DNA from: Qiania dongpingensis
GTDB taxonomy: Bacteria > Bacillota > Clostridia > Lachnospirales > Lachnospiraceae
NCBI RefSeq assembly: GCF_014337195.1
Contig: NZ_CP060634.1
Coordinates: 3,020,833-3,084,832, forward strand
Reading direction: 5' to 3'
DNA length: 64,000 nt
Part shown: positions 36,979-46,222 of the stretch, piece after piece
How the letters are laid out: every line of letters starts with the position of its first letter
How positions within the stretch are numbered: the stretch's first letter is position 1
Made by a program: the position numbers and the translations under genes
Notes under the pieces: generated by a model
What the model saw: only the letters and a program-made list of their open reading frames with translations
The model's database searches: none
What the model was told of the DNA's origin: nothing

Positions 36979-38337
36979 ATGGAAGATAAGACAGGATATA
37001 AAAAAATGCTTGTGGCCGGAGGAGGCATCAGCGGGATTGGAGCCGCCAAAATGCTTTTGAGGACAGGGAAGCCCATTCTATTGTACGATGGAAACGAGTC
37101 CCTTTCGAAGGATAAGCTGGCGGCAGAGTTTCCGAACGGGGAGATAGAGATCGTGCTCGGGGAGTTTCCCGATGAGATGGCAGAACGGGCGGAGGTATGC
37201 GTCATCAGTCCCGGTATTCCCATCAAGGCTCCTTTTGTGAAAAAGCTCCGCGATGCCGGCGTTCCCATATGGAGCGAGATCGAGGCGGCGTATCAAAACG
37301 CCAAAGGACGGCTGGCAGCCATTACGGGGACCAATGGAAAGACAACGACTACGGCTTTGGTGGGTGAGATCTTCAGCAGATATTATGCGAGCAGCTTCGT
37401 AGTGGGAAACATCGGCACGGCTTATACGGAAAAAGCCCTGGAGACTACGGAGGATTCTGTCACGGTGGCGGAGGTCAGCAGCTTTCAGCTGGAGACGATC
37501 ATGGATTTTCGCCCCGATGTGAGCGCCATCCTGAACATCACCCCTGATCACCTGGACCGGCATGGGTCCATGGAAGAATATATACGGGTCAAGGAACTGG
37601 TGGCAAAGAACCAGGGACCTTCTGATACTTGCGTCCTGAACTATGAGGATGAGATCCTGAGAGAATTCGGCAGAAATATAAATGCCAAGACCATCTATTT
37701 CAGCAGCAGGAAACGGGTTCCGGGAGGAGTGTACCTGGAAGGGAATGAGATGATCAGTGAGCTGGACGGAGGGAAACGGGAGCTCGTGGTGCGGACAGAG
37801 GAGCTTCAAATCCTGGGTGTCCACAATTATGAGAATGCGATGGCGGCAACGGCCGTAGCGTTTGCGATGGGAGTTCCCATGGAGGTGATCCAGACAGCCC
37901 TTAAGGCGTTTCAGGCTGTGGAGCACCGGATAGAATTTGTAGTGGAAAAAGACGGAGTCGCATATTATAATGACTCCAAGGGTACCAACCCGGATGCGGC
38001 CATTCGGGGGATTCGTGCCATGGCGCGCCCCACGGTGCTGATCGCGGGAGGATACGACAAAGGCTCTGTTTATGGAGAATGGATACGGGCCTTTGACGGA
38101 AAGGTGAAGAAGATGGTCCTCCTGGGGCAGACTGCGGAGAAGATAGCCAAAGAAGCCAAAGCGTGCGGCTTTACGGATTTCTGTTTCGCGGATTCTATGG
38201 AGGAAGCGGTCAGGATTGCAAAAGAGACGGCAGTTCCCGGTGATGCGGTACTTTTATCGCCTGCCTGTGCCAGCTGGGGAATGTTCAAGAACTATGAAGA
38301 GCGGGGAAGAGTTTTTAAGGAACTGGTCAGACAGTAA
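36979..38337 (+). CDS. murD: UDP-N-acetylmuramoylalanine--D-glutamate ligase
   Basis: 452 residues. Mur ligase with Rossmann N-domain, ATP-binding GTNGKTTTTALV, NITPDHLDRHGSMEEY, and the C-terminal DSKGTNPDAA and LSPACASWGMFKNYEERG. Adds D-glutamate to UDP-MurNAc-L-Ala in the cytoplasm. murE, which in Bacillus lies before mraY, is absent from this cluster. Confidence 0.96.
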   Translation: MEDKTGYKKMLVAGGGISGIGAAKMLLRTGKPILLYDGNESLSKDKLAAEFPNGEIEIVLGEFPDEMAERAEVCVISPGIPIKAPFVKKLRDAGVPIWSEIEAAYQNAKGRLAAITGTNGKTTTTALVGEIFSRYYASSFVVGNIGTAYTEKALETTEDSVTVAEVSSFQLETIMDFRPDVSAILNITPDHLDRHGSMEEYIRVKELVAKNQGPSDTCVLNYEDEILREFGRNINAKTIYFSSRKRVPGGVYLEGNEMISELDGGKRELVVRTEELQILGVHNYENAMAATAVAFAMGVPMEVIQTALKAFQAVEHRIEFVVEKDGVAYYNDSKGTNPDAAIRGIRAMARPTVLIAGGYDKGSVYGEWIRAFDGKVKKMVLLGQTAEKIAKEAKACGFTDFCFADSMEEAVRIAKETAVPGDAVLLSPACASWGMFKNYEERGRVFKELVRQ

Positions 38338-38361
38338 CGGGACATTATTTGGAGTTGGAGA

Positions 38362-39534
38362 ATGCGGATGGGCAATAAAAGTGAAGAATCAAGGAAAAAA
38401 CGGAATAAGCCTCAGCGATATTATGATTATGGCCTTTTGGCGGTCATTATCTTTTTATGCTGCTTTGGCCTTATCATGGTGTACAGCTCCAGCTCCTATG
38501 CGGCGCAGATCAAAACGGGGGATTCTCTGTTCTATCTGAAGAAGCAGGGGTTTGCTCTGATCCTCGGCATCATTTGTATGTTTCTGGTATCAAAGATTGA
38601 TTACCATAAGTTCGCCAAGCTTGCGGTCCTGGCATACATATTGGCGTTCGTGCTCATGATTCTTGTAAATTTTACACCTTTGGGCATTGAATATAATGGC
38701 AAAAAAAGGTGGTTTGGTTTTGGCTCCACATCTCTGTTCCAGGCGGCGGAGGCGGTGAAGGTGGCTCTGATCCTTTCTCTGGCCAGTCTGGTCAACAAAT
38801 TTTCTAAGAAGATTGATATGTGGAAGGTACAGCTTCTGATATTTGCCATTCAGGCGCCTCTTATTTATCTGGTGCTGGATAATAACCTGAGCAGCGGCAT
38901 CATTCTCTTTGGCATTGTGTTCCTGGTCCTTTTCGTGGCCAGCAGAAAAAAGGCGAGGTTTATCATAGCGGTGGCGGCGGTGGCGGCGGCGGCGGTCTTT
39001 ATCACCGTTTTTTCAGATAAGATCATCGAATTGCATATCCTGAAGGAATATCAGCTGGAACGTATCCTGGTATGGAAAAACCCCACGGCTTATGCGCTGG
39101 AGGGCGGCCACCAGGTGCTGCAGGGACTTTATGCTATCGGCTCCGGCGGGCTGTTCGGCAAAGGGCTTGGAGAGAGCATGCAGAAGCTGGGATTCGTGCC
39201 GGAGGCCCAGAATGACATGATATTTTCCATTATCTGTGAGGAACTGGGACTGTTTGGCGCAATCTGTGTCATCCTGCTTTTCCTGTTCATGATCTGGCGC
39301 TTTGTGGTCATTGCCAACAACGCTCCTGACCTGTTTGGCGCGATGCTGGTGGTGGGCATCATGTCGCATATAGCCCTGCAGGTGATTCTCAACATCGCCG
39401 TGGTCACCAATACCATTCCCAATACCGGTATTACTCTTCCATTTATCAGCTACGGGGGTACCTCCGTGGTATTCCTCATGATGGAAATGGGAGCCGCCTT
39501 GAGCGTATCCAACAGTATTAAGTACGAAAGATGA
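38362..39534 (+). CDS. ftsW: FtsW/SpoVE-family peptidoglycan polymerase
   Basis: 390 residues, about ten membrane helices. SEDS family: early MVYSSSSYAA, the long extracytoplasmic loop with WKNPTAYALEGGHQVLQGLYA, and the C-terminal PFISYGGTSVVFLMMEMG. Polymerises glycan strands together with a class B PBP. By position it matches spoVE of Bacillus; whether it serves vegetative division, spore cortex or both cannot be told. ATG 38362 follows TTGGAG; ATG 38368 is an alternative. Confidence 0.94.
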   Translation: MRMGNKSEESRKKRNKPQRYYDYGLLAVIIFLCCFGLIMVYSSSSYAAQIKTGDSLFYLKKQGFALILGIICMFLVSKIDYHKFAKLAVLAYILAFVLMILVNFTPLGIEYNGKKRWFGFGSTSLFQAAEAVKVALILSLASLVNKFSKKIDMWKVQLLIFAIQAPLIYLVLDNNLSSGIILFGIVFLVLFVASRKKARFIIAVAAVAAAAVFITVFSDKIIELHILKEYQLERILVWKNPTAYALEGGHQVLQGLYAIGSGGLFGKGLGESMQKLGFVPEAQNDMIFSIICEELGLFGAICVILLFLFMIWRFVVIANNAPDLFGAMLVVGIMSHIALQVILNIAVVTNTIPNTGITLPFISYGGTSVVFLMMEMGAALSVSNSIKYER

Positions 39535-39547
39535 CGAGGGCGGCGGG

Positions 39548-40309
39548 ATGAGGAAAGAAAACGAAAGTGGGAAAAGGCCGGCAAAAAAGAGAAGAAACCG
39601 ACGCCGGACCTTGATCGTTCTCGGCACGGCGGCGGCGCTTGTTTTAGGCGTCATTCTGTTCGCGTGGACCACCAGGATAACGGAAGTGACGGTAACCGGC
39701 AGCAGCCGCTATACGGATGAGGAGCTGATCTCCATGATCTTCACGGAGGATAAGGACTGGAATACCATTTATGCGGTCTATCAGGACAAGTTCCGGGAGC
39801 ATAAAGATATCCCGTTCATTGAGAAATACCATGTGAGCGTCACAGGCCTTCATTCTGCAAAGATCACGGTATATGAAAAAAGCCTGGCCGGCTGTATTGA
39901 ATACATGGGGACGTACATGTATTTTGATAAGGACGGTATCATCGTTGAGAGCTCCGGTGAACGGACGCCGTCGGTGCCCCTTGTGACGGGACTCCGATTC
40001 GAAAGCATCGTCATGTATGAGAAGCTCACGGTGGAAGATGAGGGGATTTTTGGGGAAATCCTGAACCTGTCCCAGCTTTTGGAACGGTATGAGATCCAGG
40101 TGGACAAGCTGAGTTTTGACAATGCGGGAAATGTGGATATTTATGTGGGCGGCATCCGTGTGGTGCTGGGAAGCAATCAGTATATGGCTGAAAAAATTTC
40201 AGAATTCCACGATATGTATCCCCAGATATCCAGCCTGTCGGGGATTCTTTACCTCAATGAATACGCTCCTGACGCTTTAAATCCTTCGTACCCGTTCATC
40301 CAGAACTGA
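39548..40309 (+). CDS. divIB: DivIB/FtsQ-type cell-division protein
   Basis: 253 residues. Very basic N-terminus (KKRRNRRR), one membrane helix (about 21-41), then a POTRA domain beginning ITEVTVTGSSRYTDEEL and a beta domain. Member of the FtsL-DivIC-DivIB complex that regulates septal PBP activity. Starts 13 nt after ftsW. Confidence 0.9.
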   Translation: MRKENESGKRPAKKRRNRRRTLIVLGTAAALVLGVILFAWTTRITEVTVTGSSRYTDEELISMIFTEDKDWNTIYAVYQDKFREHKDIPFIEKYHVSVTGLHSAKITVYEKSLAGCIEYMGTYMYFDKDGIIVESSGERTPSVPLVTGLRFESIVMYEKLTVEDEGIFGEILNLSQLLERYEIQVDKLSFDNAGNVDIYVGGIRVVLGSNQYMAEKISEFHDMYPQISSLSGILYLNEYAPDALNPSYPFIQN

Positions 40310-40398
40310 GAAAAATCAGAGGAGGGACGGGACTGGAAACATATGGGAATTCCGGAGAATCGAATGAGAAAATTAATGGATTTTTATGAAAGTAGTAG

Positions 40399-40427
40399 TT
40401 GATTATTTTGGAAAAATAACTTATGCT
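40399..40427 (+). promoter_or_regulatory. Promoter in front of ftsZ
   Basis: TTGATT (40399-40404), 17-nt spacer, TATGCT (40422-40427). Gives ftsZ its own transcript besides read-through from the cluster; the 186-nt gap before ftsZ is the largest within the cluster. Confidence 0.6.
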
Positions 40428-40495
40428 ATAGGAAGTAATGACGCCAGCCGGCCGATGTCGGCTTTTCGAGTGATACATCAAGGGAGGAATATGTT

Positions 40496-41695
40496 TTGTT
40501 AGAGATCAAGATTAATGAGTCAGAGAGCTCAGCGAAAATTATTGTCATCGGTGTGGGCGGCGCTGGCAATAATGCTGTGAATCGTATGATTGATGAAAAT
40601 ATTTGCGGAGTGGAATTTATCGGTATCAATACGGATAAGCAGGCCTTGCAGCTGTGTAAGGCTCCCACTGCCATCCAGATCGGAGAGAAGCTGACCAAGG
40701 GCCTTGGCGCCGGCGCCAAGCCGGAAGTGGGCCAGAAAGCGGCTGAAGAGAGCGCTGAGGATATCTCCTCTGCCATCAAAGGCTCTGATATGGTCTTTGT
40801 GACCTGCGGCATGGGCGGCGGCACCGGTACCGGCGCGGCTCCTGTTGTAGCCGGGATTGCCAAGGAGATGGGGATTTTGACTGTCGGAGTGGTCACCAAG
40901 CCGTTTAAATTTGAAGGAAAAACACGTATGAACAACGCTTTGACGGGTATTGAGCATTTGAAGGAAAGCGTTGATACTTTGATTGTCATTCCCAATGATA
41001 AACTTTTGGAGATCGTAGACAGAAGGACCACGATGCCGGAAGCTTTGAAGCGCGCGGACGAGGTGCTTCAGCAGGCTGTCCAGGGCATCACGGACCTGAT
41101 CAATGTGCCTGCACTGATCAATCTGGACTTTGCTGATATTCAGACAGTCATGATTGATAAAGGCATCGCTCATATCGGCATCGGCAAGGCCAAGGGTGAT
41201 GACAAGGCGATCGAGGCGGTCAAAGAAGCCGTGTCCAGTCCCCTTCTGGAGACTACTATCGAGGGTGCGTCCCATGTTATTATCAATATCTCCGGGGATA
41301 TCGGCCTGATGGAAGCAAACGAAGCGGCCAGCTACGTTCAGGAGCTTGCAGGAGACAATGCCAACATTATCTTCGGCGCTATGTATGACGATACCGTTCA
41401 GGATGAAGCGAGTATTACCGTTATTGCCACCGGGCTGGAAACCTTTGAATCAGAGATTCCCGTGTCACAGCCGGCATCCAGCTTCAGTTCTTATAAATCA
41501 TCGGTGAAGCCCGCAGCGTCTGCCGTATCTCCTTCTGCACCGGTAAAACCGGCATCTGCAGGTGCTTCCATGCCGGAGAGAAGAAGTGTACCGGTGCGCC
41601 CTTCGACGACTGGATTCAGCGGCGGCGCTACATATAAAGCTCCGGAGAATAAGGGTATTACGATTCCCGATTTCCTGCAGAGAACAAAAAAATAA
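40496..41695 (+). CDS. ftsZ: Cell-division GTPase FtsZ, TTG start
   Basis: 399 residues. Tubulin-like GTPase forming the Z-ring: [16 protein letters not shown], the tubulin signature [16 protein letters not shown]-type T7 loop reading [13 protein letters not shown], and a C-terminal peptide [12 protein letters not shown]. The start is TTG 40496, 8 nt after GGGAGG. The nearer ATG at 40491 is out of frame and meets TAG after three codons. A variable proline/serine linker (about 320-385) precedes the tail. ftsA, the usual partner, is not present upstream. Confidence 0.97.
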   Translation: MLEIKINESESSAKIIVIGVGGAGNNAVNRMIDENICGVEFIGINTDKQALQLCKAPTAIQIGEKLTKGLGAGAKPEVGQKAAEESAEDISSAIKGSDMVFVTCGMGGGTGTGAAPVVAGIAKEMGILTVGVVTKPFKFEGKTRMNNALTGIEHLKESVDTLIVIPNDKLLEIVDRRTTMPEALKRADEVLQQAVQGITDLINVPALINLDFADIQTVMIDKGIAHIGIGKAKGDDKAIEAVKEAVSSPLLETTIEGASHVIINISGDIGLMEANEAASYVQELAGDNANIIFGAMYDDTVQDEASITVIATGLETFESEIPVSQPASSFSSYKSSVKPAASAVSPSAPVKPASAGASMPERRSVPVRPSTTGFSGGATYKAPENKGITIPDFLQRTKK

Positions 41696-41725
41696 AAATT
41701 GAAAATAGCAGTTTCATATGAATAT

Positions 41726-41757
41726 AAAAGGATATCTGAATAGATATCCTTTTTTTT
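41726..41757 (+). terminator. Terminator of ftsZ and the dcw cluster
   Basis: AAAAGGATATC (41726-41736) pairs with GATATCCTTTT (41743-41753), followed by a T-run. Confidence 0.9.
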
Positions 41758-42044
41758 GTTGCCATATTAAGTGATCATTCCTTTTAATTCAATAATAATG
41801 CAAATATTACGAAGGTTCGTTTGTACAAAATATAAATATTTGCTATTAATTTTTGAATTTCAACTAATAGAATCTAAGTTTTTGACATTGTATAATAAAT
41901 GTATTAAAAAAATATGATAAAACAAAAAAAGTAAAAATAAGAAAAGAAATAATAGATTTTTTAAATATAATTAGCAACATATTTCGTGATTTGGCAAATG
42001 AATAAGTGTGCATGACGCACTTAAAATAAAAGGAGGATAAAAAT
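41758..42044 (+). other. AT-rich intergenic region before the amino-acid island
   Basis: About 287 nt, very AT-rich compared with neighbours. No gene is seen. It holds TTGACA (41882-41887) and TATAAT (41891-41896), but these are not at promoter spacing from each other, so the transcription start of the ABC operon is unassigned. AGGAGG at the end (42032-42037) is the ribosome site of the next gene. The composition suggests a junction of acquired DNA or a regulatory region. Confidence 0.5.
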
Positions 42045-42869
42045 ATGAAGAAAGCAGCAGCCATGATGTTGGCACTAGCCATGATCTTGTCATTGACAGC
42101 CTGTGGAGGGGGGAAGAAAGAGACGGCGGCCGGAACTGAAACACAGAATGCGTATGGGCGGATTTTGGAACAGGGTTATATGACAGTGGGAATCGATCCT
42201 ACGATCGAAAACATTATTTTTACAGAAGCGGGAGAAGAAGAGCCGGAAGGATTTATTGTAGATATTGTAAGAGGATTTGCGGCTGAGCTTGGAGTGGAAG
42301 TGAAATGGGAAATCTTAGAGTGGTCTGCAATGCTGACCGCTGTTAACACAGGAAAAGTTGATTTTATCGCAGCCAATATGAATATGCGCCTTGACCGGGA
42401 AGCGGAGATCGATTTTTCAGACCCCTGGCTGGTGGATTCAGCCATGGCTTGCGTGGCAAAGGATTCTGCTTATCAAAGCTTTGAAGATTTAAAAGTGCCT
42501 GGTACTAAATTTGGGATTGCTTCTGGTTCTGTCTATGAATCTATCATCAAAGAACAATTTCCGGAAGCCGAAATTGTGACGCTGCCTCTAGGAACCTGGC
42601 AGGAATCCCTGGCATCTGGCGTCATTGATGTTTCCCTTGACGACAGCATCGTATTTGCAGGTCCTATGTCTTCTAATTCCAATATCCGCCTGCTTCCAGA
42701 CCGCGGAGACTCCTACTTATATGGATTTGCGTTTGCCAGCGGAGATAAATCGGTGGAAGTTTTTAATCTGTATCTTACAAAATTAAAGGCTTTTGGAAGT
42801 TATGCCGAACTGTACAAGAAATGGATGGGATTCGAATGGGAACCGAATACACTTGGAACAGCTTACTAA
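42045..42869 (+). CDS. Amino-acid ABC transporter, substrate-binding lipoprotein
   Basis: 274 residues. Signal peptide with lipobox LTAC near residue 20, then an SBP_bac_3 domain (GYMTVGIDPTIENIIF, GFIVDIVRGFAAELGVEVKWE, DFIAANMNMRLDREAEIDFS). Captures a polar amino acid outside the membrane for the importer encoded next. Ligand unknown: the usual arginine of the binding site is seen in NMRLDRE. AGGAGG precedes ATG 42045. Confidence 0.93.
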   Translation: MKKAAAMMLALAMILSLTACGGGKKETAAGTETQNAYGRILEQGYMTVGIDPTIENIIFTEAGEEEPEGFIVDIVRGFAAELGVEVKWEILEWSAMLTAVNTGKVDFIAANMNMRLDREAEIDFSDPWLVDSAMACVAKDSAYQSFEDLKVPGTKFGIASGSVYESIIKEQFPEAEIVTLPLGTWQESLASGVIDVSLDDSIVFAGPMSSNSNIRLLPDRGDSYLYGFAFASGDKSVEVFNLYLTKLKAFGSYAELYKKWMGFEWEPNTLGTAY

Positions 42870-42904
42870 AAAAGCTGTGTCTTGGCAGGTGATCTACAAT
42901 TAAG

Positions 42905-42940
42905 AAAGCTGGCGGGTGCATTTACAGCTCGCCAGCTTTT
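42905..42940 (+). terminator. Intra-operon hairpin after the binding-protein gene
   Basis: AAAGCTGGCG (42905-42914) pairs with CGCCAGCTTT (42930-42939), 10 bp, 15-nt loop, short T-tail. Partial termination or 3'-end protection would give more binding protein than membrane parts. Confidence 0.7.
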
Positions 42941-42956
42941 CGTAAAGGGGGATATC

Positions 42957-43643
42957 ATGACATTTAACTGGAGTGTTATAGTCAAATATTGGCCAAGATT
43001 CTCAAACGGAGCATTGCTTACATTGAAATATGGAATTATTGCAATTATAGCTGCGACGATTTGGGGAGTGCTGATAGGAGCTGTCAGTTTTCGGAAACCT
43101 AAAGTATTTGGTCCTGTTGTCAAAGCCTATATCTGTTTTTTCCGGGAGACGCCGCTTTTAGTTCAAATTTATTTTTTGTTTTATGGCGTCTCAAGATATG
43201 TTTCTGTTTCGGCAGGAGTGATAGGAATTGTAGCGCTGGTACTTAATGACGGGGCGTTTATTGCTGAAATCATACGGGGAGGACTCCAAAGTATTGATGT
43301 TGGGCAAAGTGAAGCCGCATATGCTTTGGGATTTAATAAATTTCAGACAATGATTTATTTTTTAATCCCTCAGGCCTGGAAAAAGGTGATTGATTCAGTG
43401 ATCAATATGTTTTCCATTATTATCAAAGATACATCTATGCTGATGTGGATTACCATATGTGAATTGACCTATCAATGTAATCAGATCAACAATTACTCTT
43501 TTAATCCGATTACTTCATATTTGGTTGGAGGCGCTATTTATCTGATCTTTTTCATGGCGGTACAAGGAATAAGAAAGCTTGTCTATTTATGGAACGGCAA
43601 TAAGACGGCAGGTACAAAGAAAAGAGGTGTTAATTTCATATGA
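42957..43643 (+). CDS. Amino-acid ABC transporter permease (first)
   Basis: 228 residues from ATG 42957 after AAAGGGGG; the frame extends upstream through the hairpin, which is not coding. Five or so membrane helices; His/Glu/Gln/Arg/opine-type permease segment FFRETPLLVQIYFLFYG and the EAA loop EAAYALGFNKFQTMIYFLIPQA. It pairs with the second permease to form the channel. Overlaps it by 4 nt (ATGA). Confidence 0.94.
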   Translation: MTFNWSVIVKYWPRFSNGALLTLKYGIIAIIAATIWGVLIGAVSFRKPKVFGPVVKAYICFFRETPLLVQIYFLFYGVSRYVSVSAGVIGIVALVLNDGAFIAEIIRGGLQSIDVGQSEAAYALGFNKFQTMIYFLIPQAWKKVIDSVINMFSIIIKDTSMLMWITICELTYQCNQINNYSFNPITSYLVGGAIYLIFFMAVQGIRKLVYLWNGNKTAGTKKRGVNFI

Positions 43644-44302
43644 CATTGGAAGACCGTTATAATATCGTGATCAAAACTATATTGGGACAAGGAATGCCGA
43701 TGACTCTGAAGCTGATTTTTATGTCTTTATTCTTTTCTTTATTGATCGGTGTGGTCTTGGGTACGATTCGAAGCTTGAAAATTCCAGTGGTTGATCAGCT
43801 GTTAGGAATATATGCTTTGATCTGCAGAGGGATTCCTACAATAATGATCTTGTTGTTTTTTTACGCCTATCTTACAAAAGGAACACAGTTTTGGATTTCG
43901 GTATTATCCATTTCTCTTGTGGAAGGCGCCTATATGATGGAGGTAGTGAAGGGAGGCTTTTTGTCCGTTGATAAGGGGCAGTGGGAGGCTGCCAAATCTT
44001 TATCTCTGCCAATGCTTGTGACAATCATACGGATTATCCTTCCTCAAGTATTATTGGTGACGATTCCTGCTTTGATGGGTCAGATCGTTATGTTGGTTAA
44101 AGGAACTTCAGTGGCGGCAACGATAGGCTGCATGGACATTTTGAGAAGAGCCCAGCTTTTACTGCCCAAATTTTCTTATCCATTGGAGATATATGCTTAT
44201 GTATTGATTATTTTCTTTATTATGTGCCATTTTTTAACCTGGTTGGGAAAGAAGCTTGAAAGGACCGTTGTTAAACGGATTATGGGTGATAGACATGTCT
44301 GA
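43640..44302 (+). CDS. Amino-acid ABC transporter permease (second)
   Basis: 220 residues, same family as the preceding permease: ICRGIPTIMILLFFYAYL and EAAKSLSLPMLVTIIRIILPQ as the EAA loop. Starts inside the stop of the first permease (ATGA) and overlaps the ATPase gene by 8 nt, so the three are translated together. Confidence 0.94.
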   Translation: MTLEDRYNIVIKTILGQGMPMTLKLIFMSLFFSLLIGVVLGTIRSLKIPVVDQLLGIYALICRGIPTIMILLFFYAYLTKGTQFWISVLSISLVEGAYMMEVVKGGFLSVDKGQWEAAKSLSLPMLVTIIRIILPQVLLVTIPALMGQIVMLVKGTSVAATIGCMDILRRAQLLLPKFSYPLEIYAYVLIIFFIMCHFLTWLGKKLERTVVKRIMGDRHV

Positions 44303-45038
44303 GAATAAGGAAACTGTAATTTCTTTACAAAATATAATAAAGAAATTTGGAGATTTAACGGTCTTGGATGATATGAGCCTGGATGTGTATGAACATGAAG
44401 TGGTCGTTCTCTGCGGGCCGTCTGGGGGCGGCAAAAGTACGCTGTTGAGAACGATAAACGGATTGGAAAAAATAAACGGAGGGAAAATCTATTACCGCGG
44501 GACAGAGGTCAGCAGCAAAAATATAAAACAGATCCGCAAACATATTGGAATGGTCTTCCAGCAATTTAATCTGTTTGATAATTTGACGGTGAAAAACAAT
44601 CTGCTGATCGCGCCGGTAAAGACTCAGAAAAAGAATAAAGAAAAAATGCTTGAAAAAGCTATGGAATATTTAGAGATTTTTGGAATAGCAGATAAATTGG
44701 ATGCTTATCCTCATCAATTATCTGGAGGACAAAAGCAGAGGGTGGCGATTGTCCGATCTTTAATGATGGAACCAGATTTGATGCTGTTTGATGAACCTAC
44801 GTCTGCTCTTGATCCGGAAATGATCAAGGAGGTATTGGACGCGATGCGCCGGTTATCCAGTATGGGAATGACTATGGTCATTGTTACTCATGAAATGGGA
44901 TTTGCAAGAGAAGTCGCCTCCAGAGTCTGCTTTTTAGAAGGAGCAAAGATCCGAGTAAATAAAGACACGAAATCTTTCTTTGAACATACAGAAGACGATC
45001 GGCTGCAGCAATTTTTATCTGTGATCTTACATCATTAA
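44295..45038 (+). CDS. Amino-acid ABC transporter ATP-binding protein
   Basis: 247 residues from ATG 44295. Walker A GPSGGGKST, Q-loop FQQFNLFDNLTV, signature LSGGQKQRVAI, Walker B LMLFDEPTSALDPE, and the H-loop TH. GlnQ/HisP-type ATPase of polar amino-acid uptake systems. Alanine racemase 2 follows after 16 nt, tying uptake to amino-acid conversion. Confidence 0.95.
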   Translation: MSENKETVISLQNIIKKFGDLTVLDDMSLDVYEHEVVVLCGPSGGGKSTLLRTINGLEKINGGKIYYRGTEVSSKNIKQIRKHIGMVFQQFNLFDNLTVKNNLLIAPVKTQKKNKEKMLEKAMEYLEIFGIADKLDAYPHQLSGGQKQRVAIVRSLMMEPDLMLFDEPTSALDPEMIKEVLDAMRRLSSMGMTMVIVTHEMGFAREVASRVCFLEGAKIRVNKDTKSFFEHTEDDRLQQFLSVILHH

Positions 45039-45054
45039 GGAAAGAAGGATACAT

Positions 45055-46182
45055 ATGAATAAGGGGTTATTGCGTTCAGCCTGGGCAGAGATTGATAAGA
45101 ATCGTCTGATTGACAATATCCAGGCGGTACAGAATCGGGTTGGGGACAGGAAATTAATTGGGGTGGTCAAGGCTAATGCATATGGGCACGGCGCGGTGAT
45201 CGTCGCTAAGGCATACCAGGAATGCGGAGTTGATATGTTGGCAGTCGCCACCTTGGAAGAAGCAAATGAATTGCGGAATGCCGGCTTTACATGCCGGATT
45301 ATGATGATGGGACTGATACCGCTGGAGCTGGTAGGAAAAGCGGTGGAAATAGAGGTAATGCCGCTCATATCAACAATGGAGTGCGCGGCCGAATTTTCGA
45401 AGCAGGCCCAAAACCAAAGAAAGACGATTGAGTTGGTGATCGCGGTTGATACCGGAATGGGGAGAATTGGATTTTTGCCGGAAAAGAAAAGTATTTCTGT
45501 AATAGCGGAAATAAAGAAACTGCCTAATATAAAAATGATGGGAATCATGACTCATTTTTCTTCCGCCGATATGGAGGATCTGTCTTATACATACAGGCAA
45601 AAAGAAAAGTTTGATAATTTCTATCAGCGCCTGCTGGAAGCAGGCATCAAAATTCCCATGCGAACAGCCGCGAACAGTCCGTCAATTTTGAGGCTTCCAA
45701 GTGTATTTTATGAAGCGGTAAGGCCGGGGACGGTCATATGGGGATGCTATCCGGCATGTGTGAAAGATCACGATACAGTAAAAGTAAGATCGGTGATGTC
45801 CATAAAATGCAGGGTAATCTATCTGAAAACAGTTGCGGCTGGAGAAGCGATCAGCTATGGGAGAAAATATATAACGAGAAGGGACAGCGTTATCGCTACA
45901 CTGCCTGTGGGGTATGCGGATGGTTATACCAGAAGCCTTTTGGGAAAAGCGCGCGTGCTGATCCATGGGGAATACGCGCCTGTGCTGGGGACTATTTGCA
46001 TGGATCAGATCATGGCAGACGTAACCGACATTCCGGGTGTCAGGATTGGCGATGAGGCAGTGCTTTTGGGAAGACAAGGAGATAAAGAAATCCCAATAGA
46101 AGAGCTGGAACAAGCTTCTGGTTTATGTTCTGGGGAGTTGTTCCATGGTTTTACCTGCAGGCTACCAATAGTAGAGGTGTAA
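45055..46182 (+). CDS. Second alanine-racemase-family enzyme
   Basis: 375 residues, clearly alanine-racemase fold III: PLP lysine in GVVKANAYGHGA (residue about 40), VDTGMGRIGF, HFSSADMEDLSYTYRQ, YGRKYITRRDSVIATLPVGYADGY and GTICMDQIMADVTDI. It differs much from the housekeeping alr at 15296. Two substitutions stand out: SYGRKY where Alr has GYGGTY, and AANSPSIL where Alr has GNSAAI. Its position in an uptake operon suggests a catabolic or broad-specificity racemase, for example for serine or another amino acid. Substrate is inference. Confidence 0.9.
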   Translation: MNKGLLRSAWAEIDKNRLIDNIQAVQNRVGDRKLIGVVKANAYGHGAVIVAKAYQECGVDMLAVATLEEANELRNAGFTCRIMMMGLIPLELVGKAVEIEVMPLISTMECAAEFSKQAQNQRKTIELVIAVDTGMGRIGFLPEKKSISVIAEIKKLPNIKMMGIMTHFSSADMEDLSYTYRQKEKFDNFYQRLLEAGIKIPMRTAANSPSILRLPSVFYEAVRPGTVIWGCYPACVKDHDTVKVRSVMSIKCRVIYLKTVAAGEAISYGRKYITRRDSVIATLPVGYADGYTRSLLGKARVLIHGEYAPVLGTICMDQIMADVTDIPGVRIGDEAVLLGRQGDKEIPIEELEQASGLCSGELFHGFTCRLPIVEV

Positions 46183-46222
46183 AATTTATCAGCCTAATAT
46201 TATAAATGAGGAGATATTTAAT

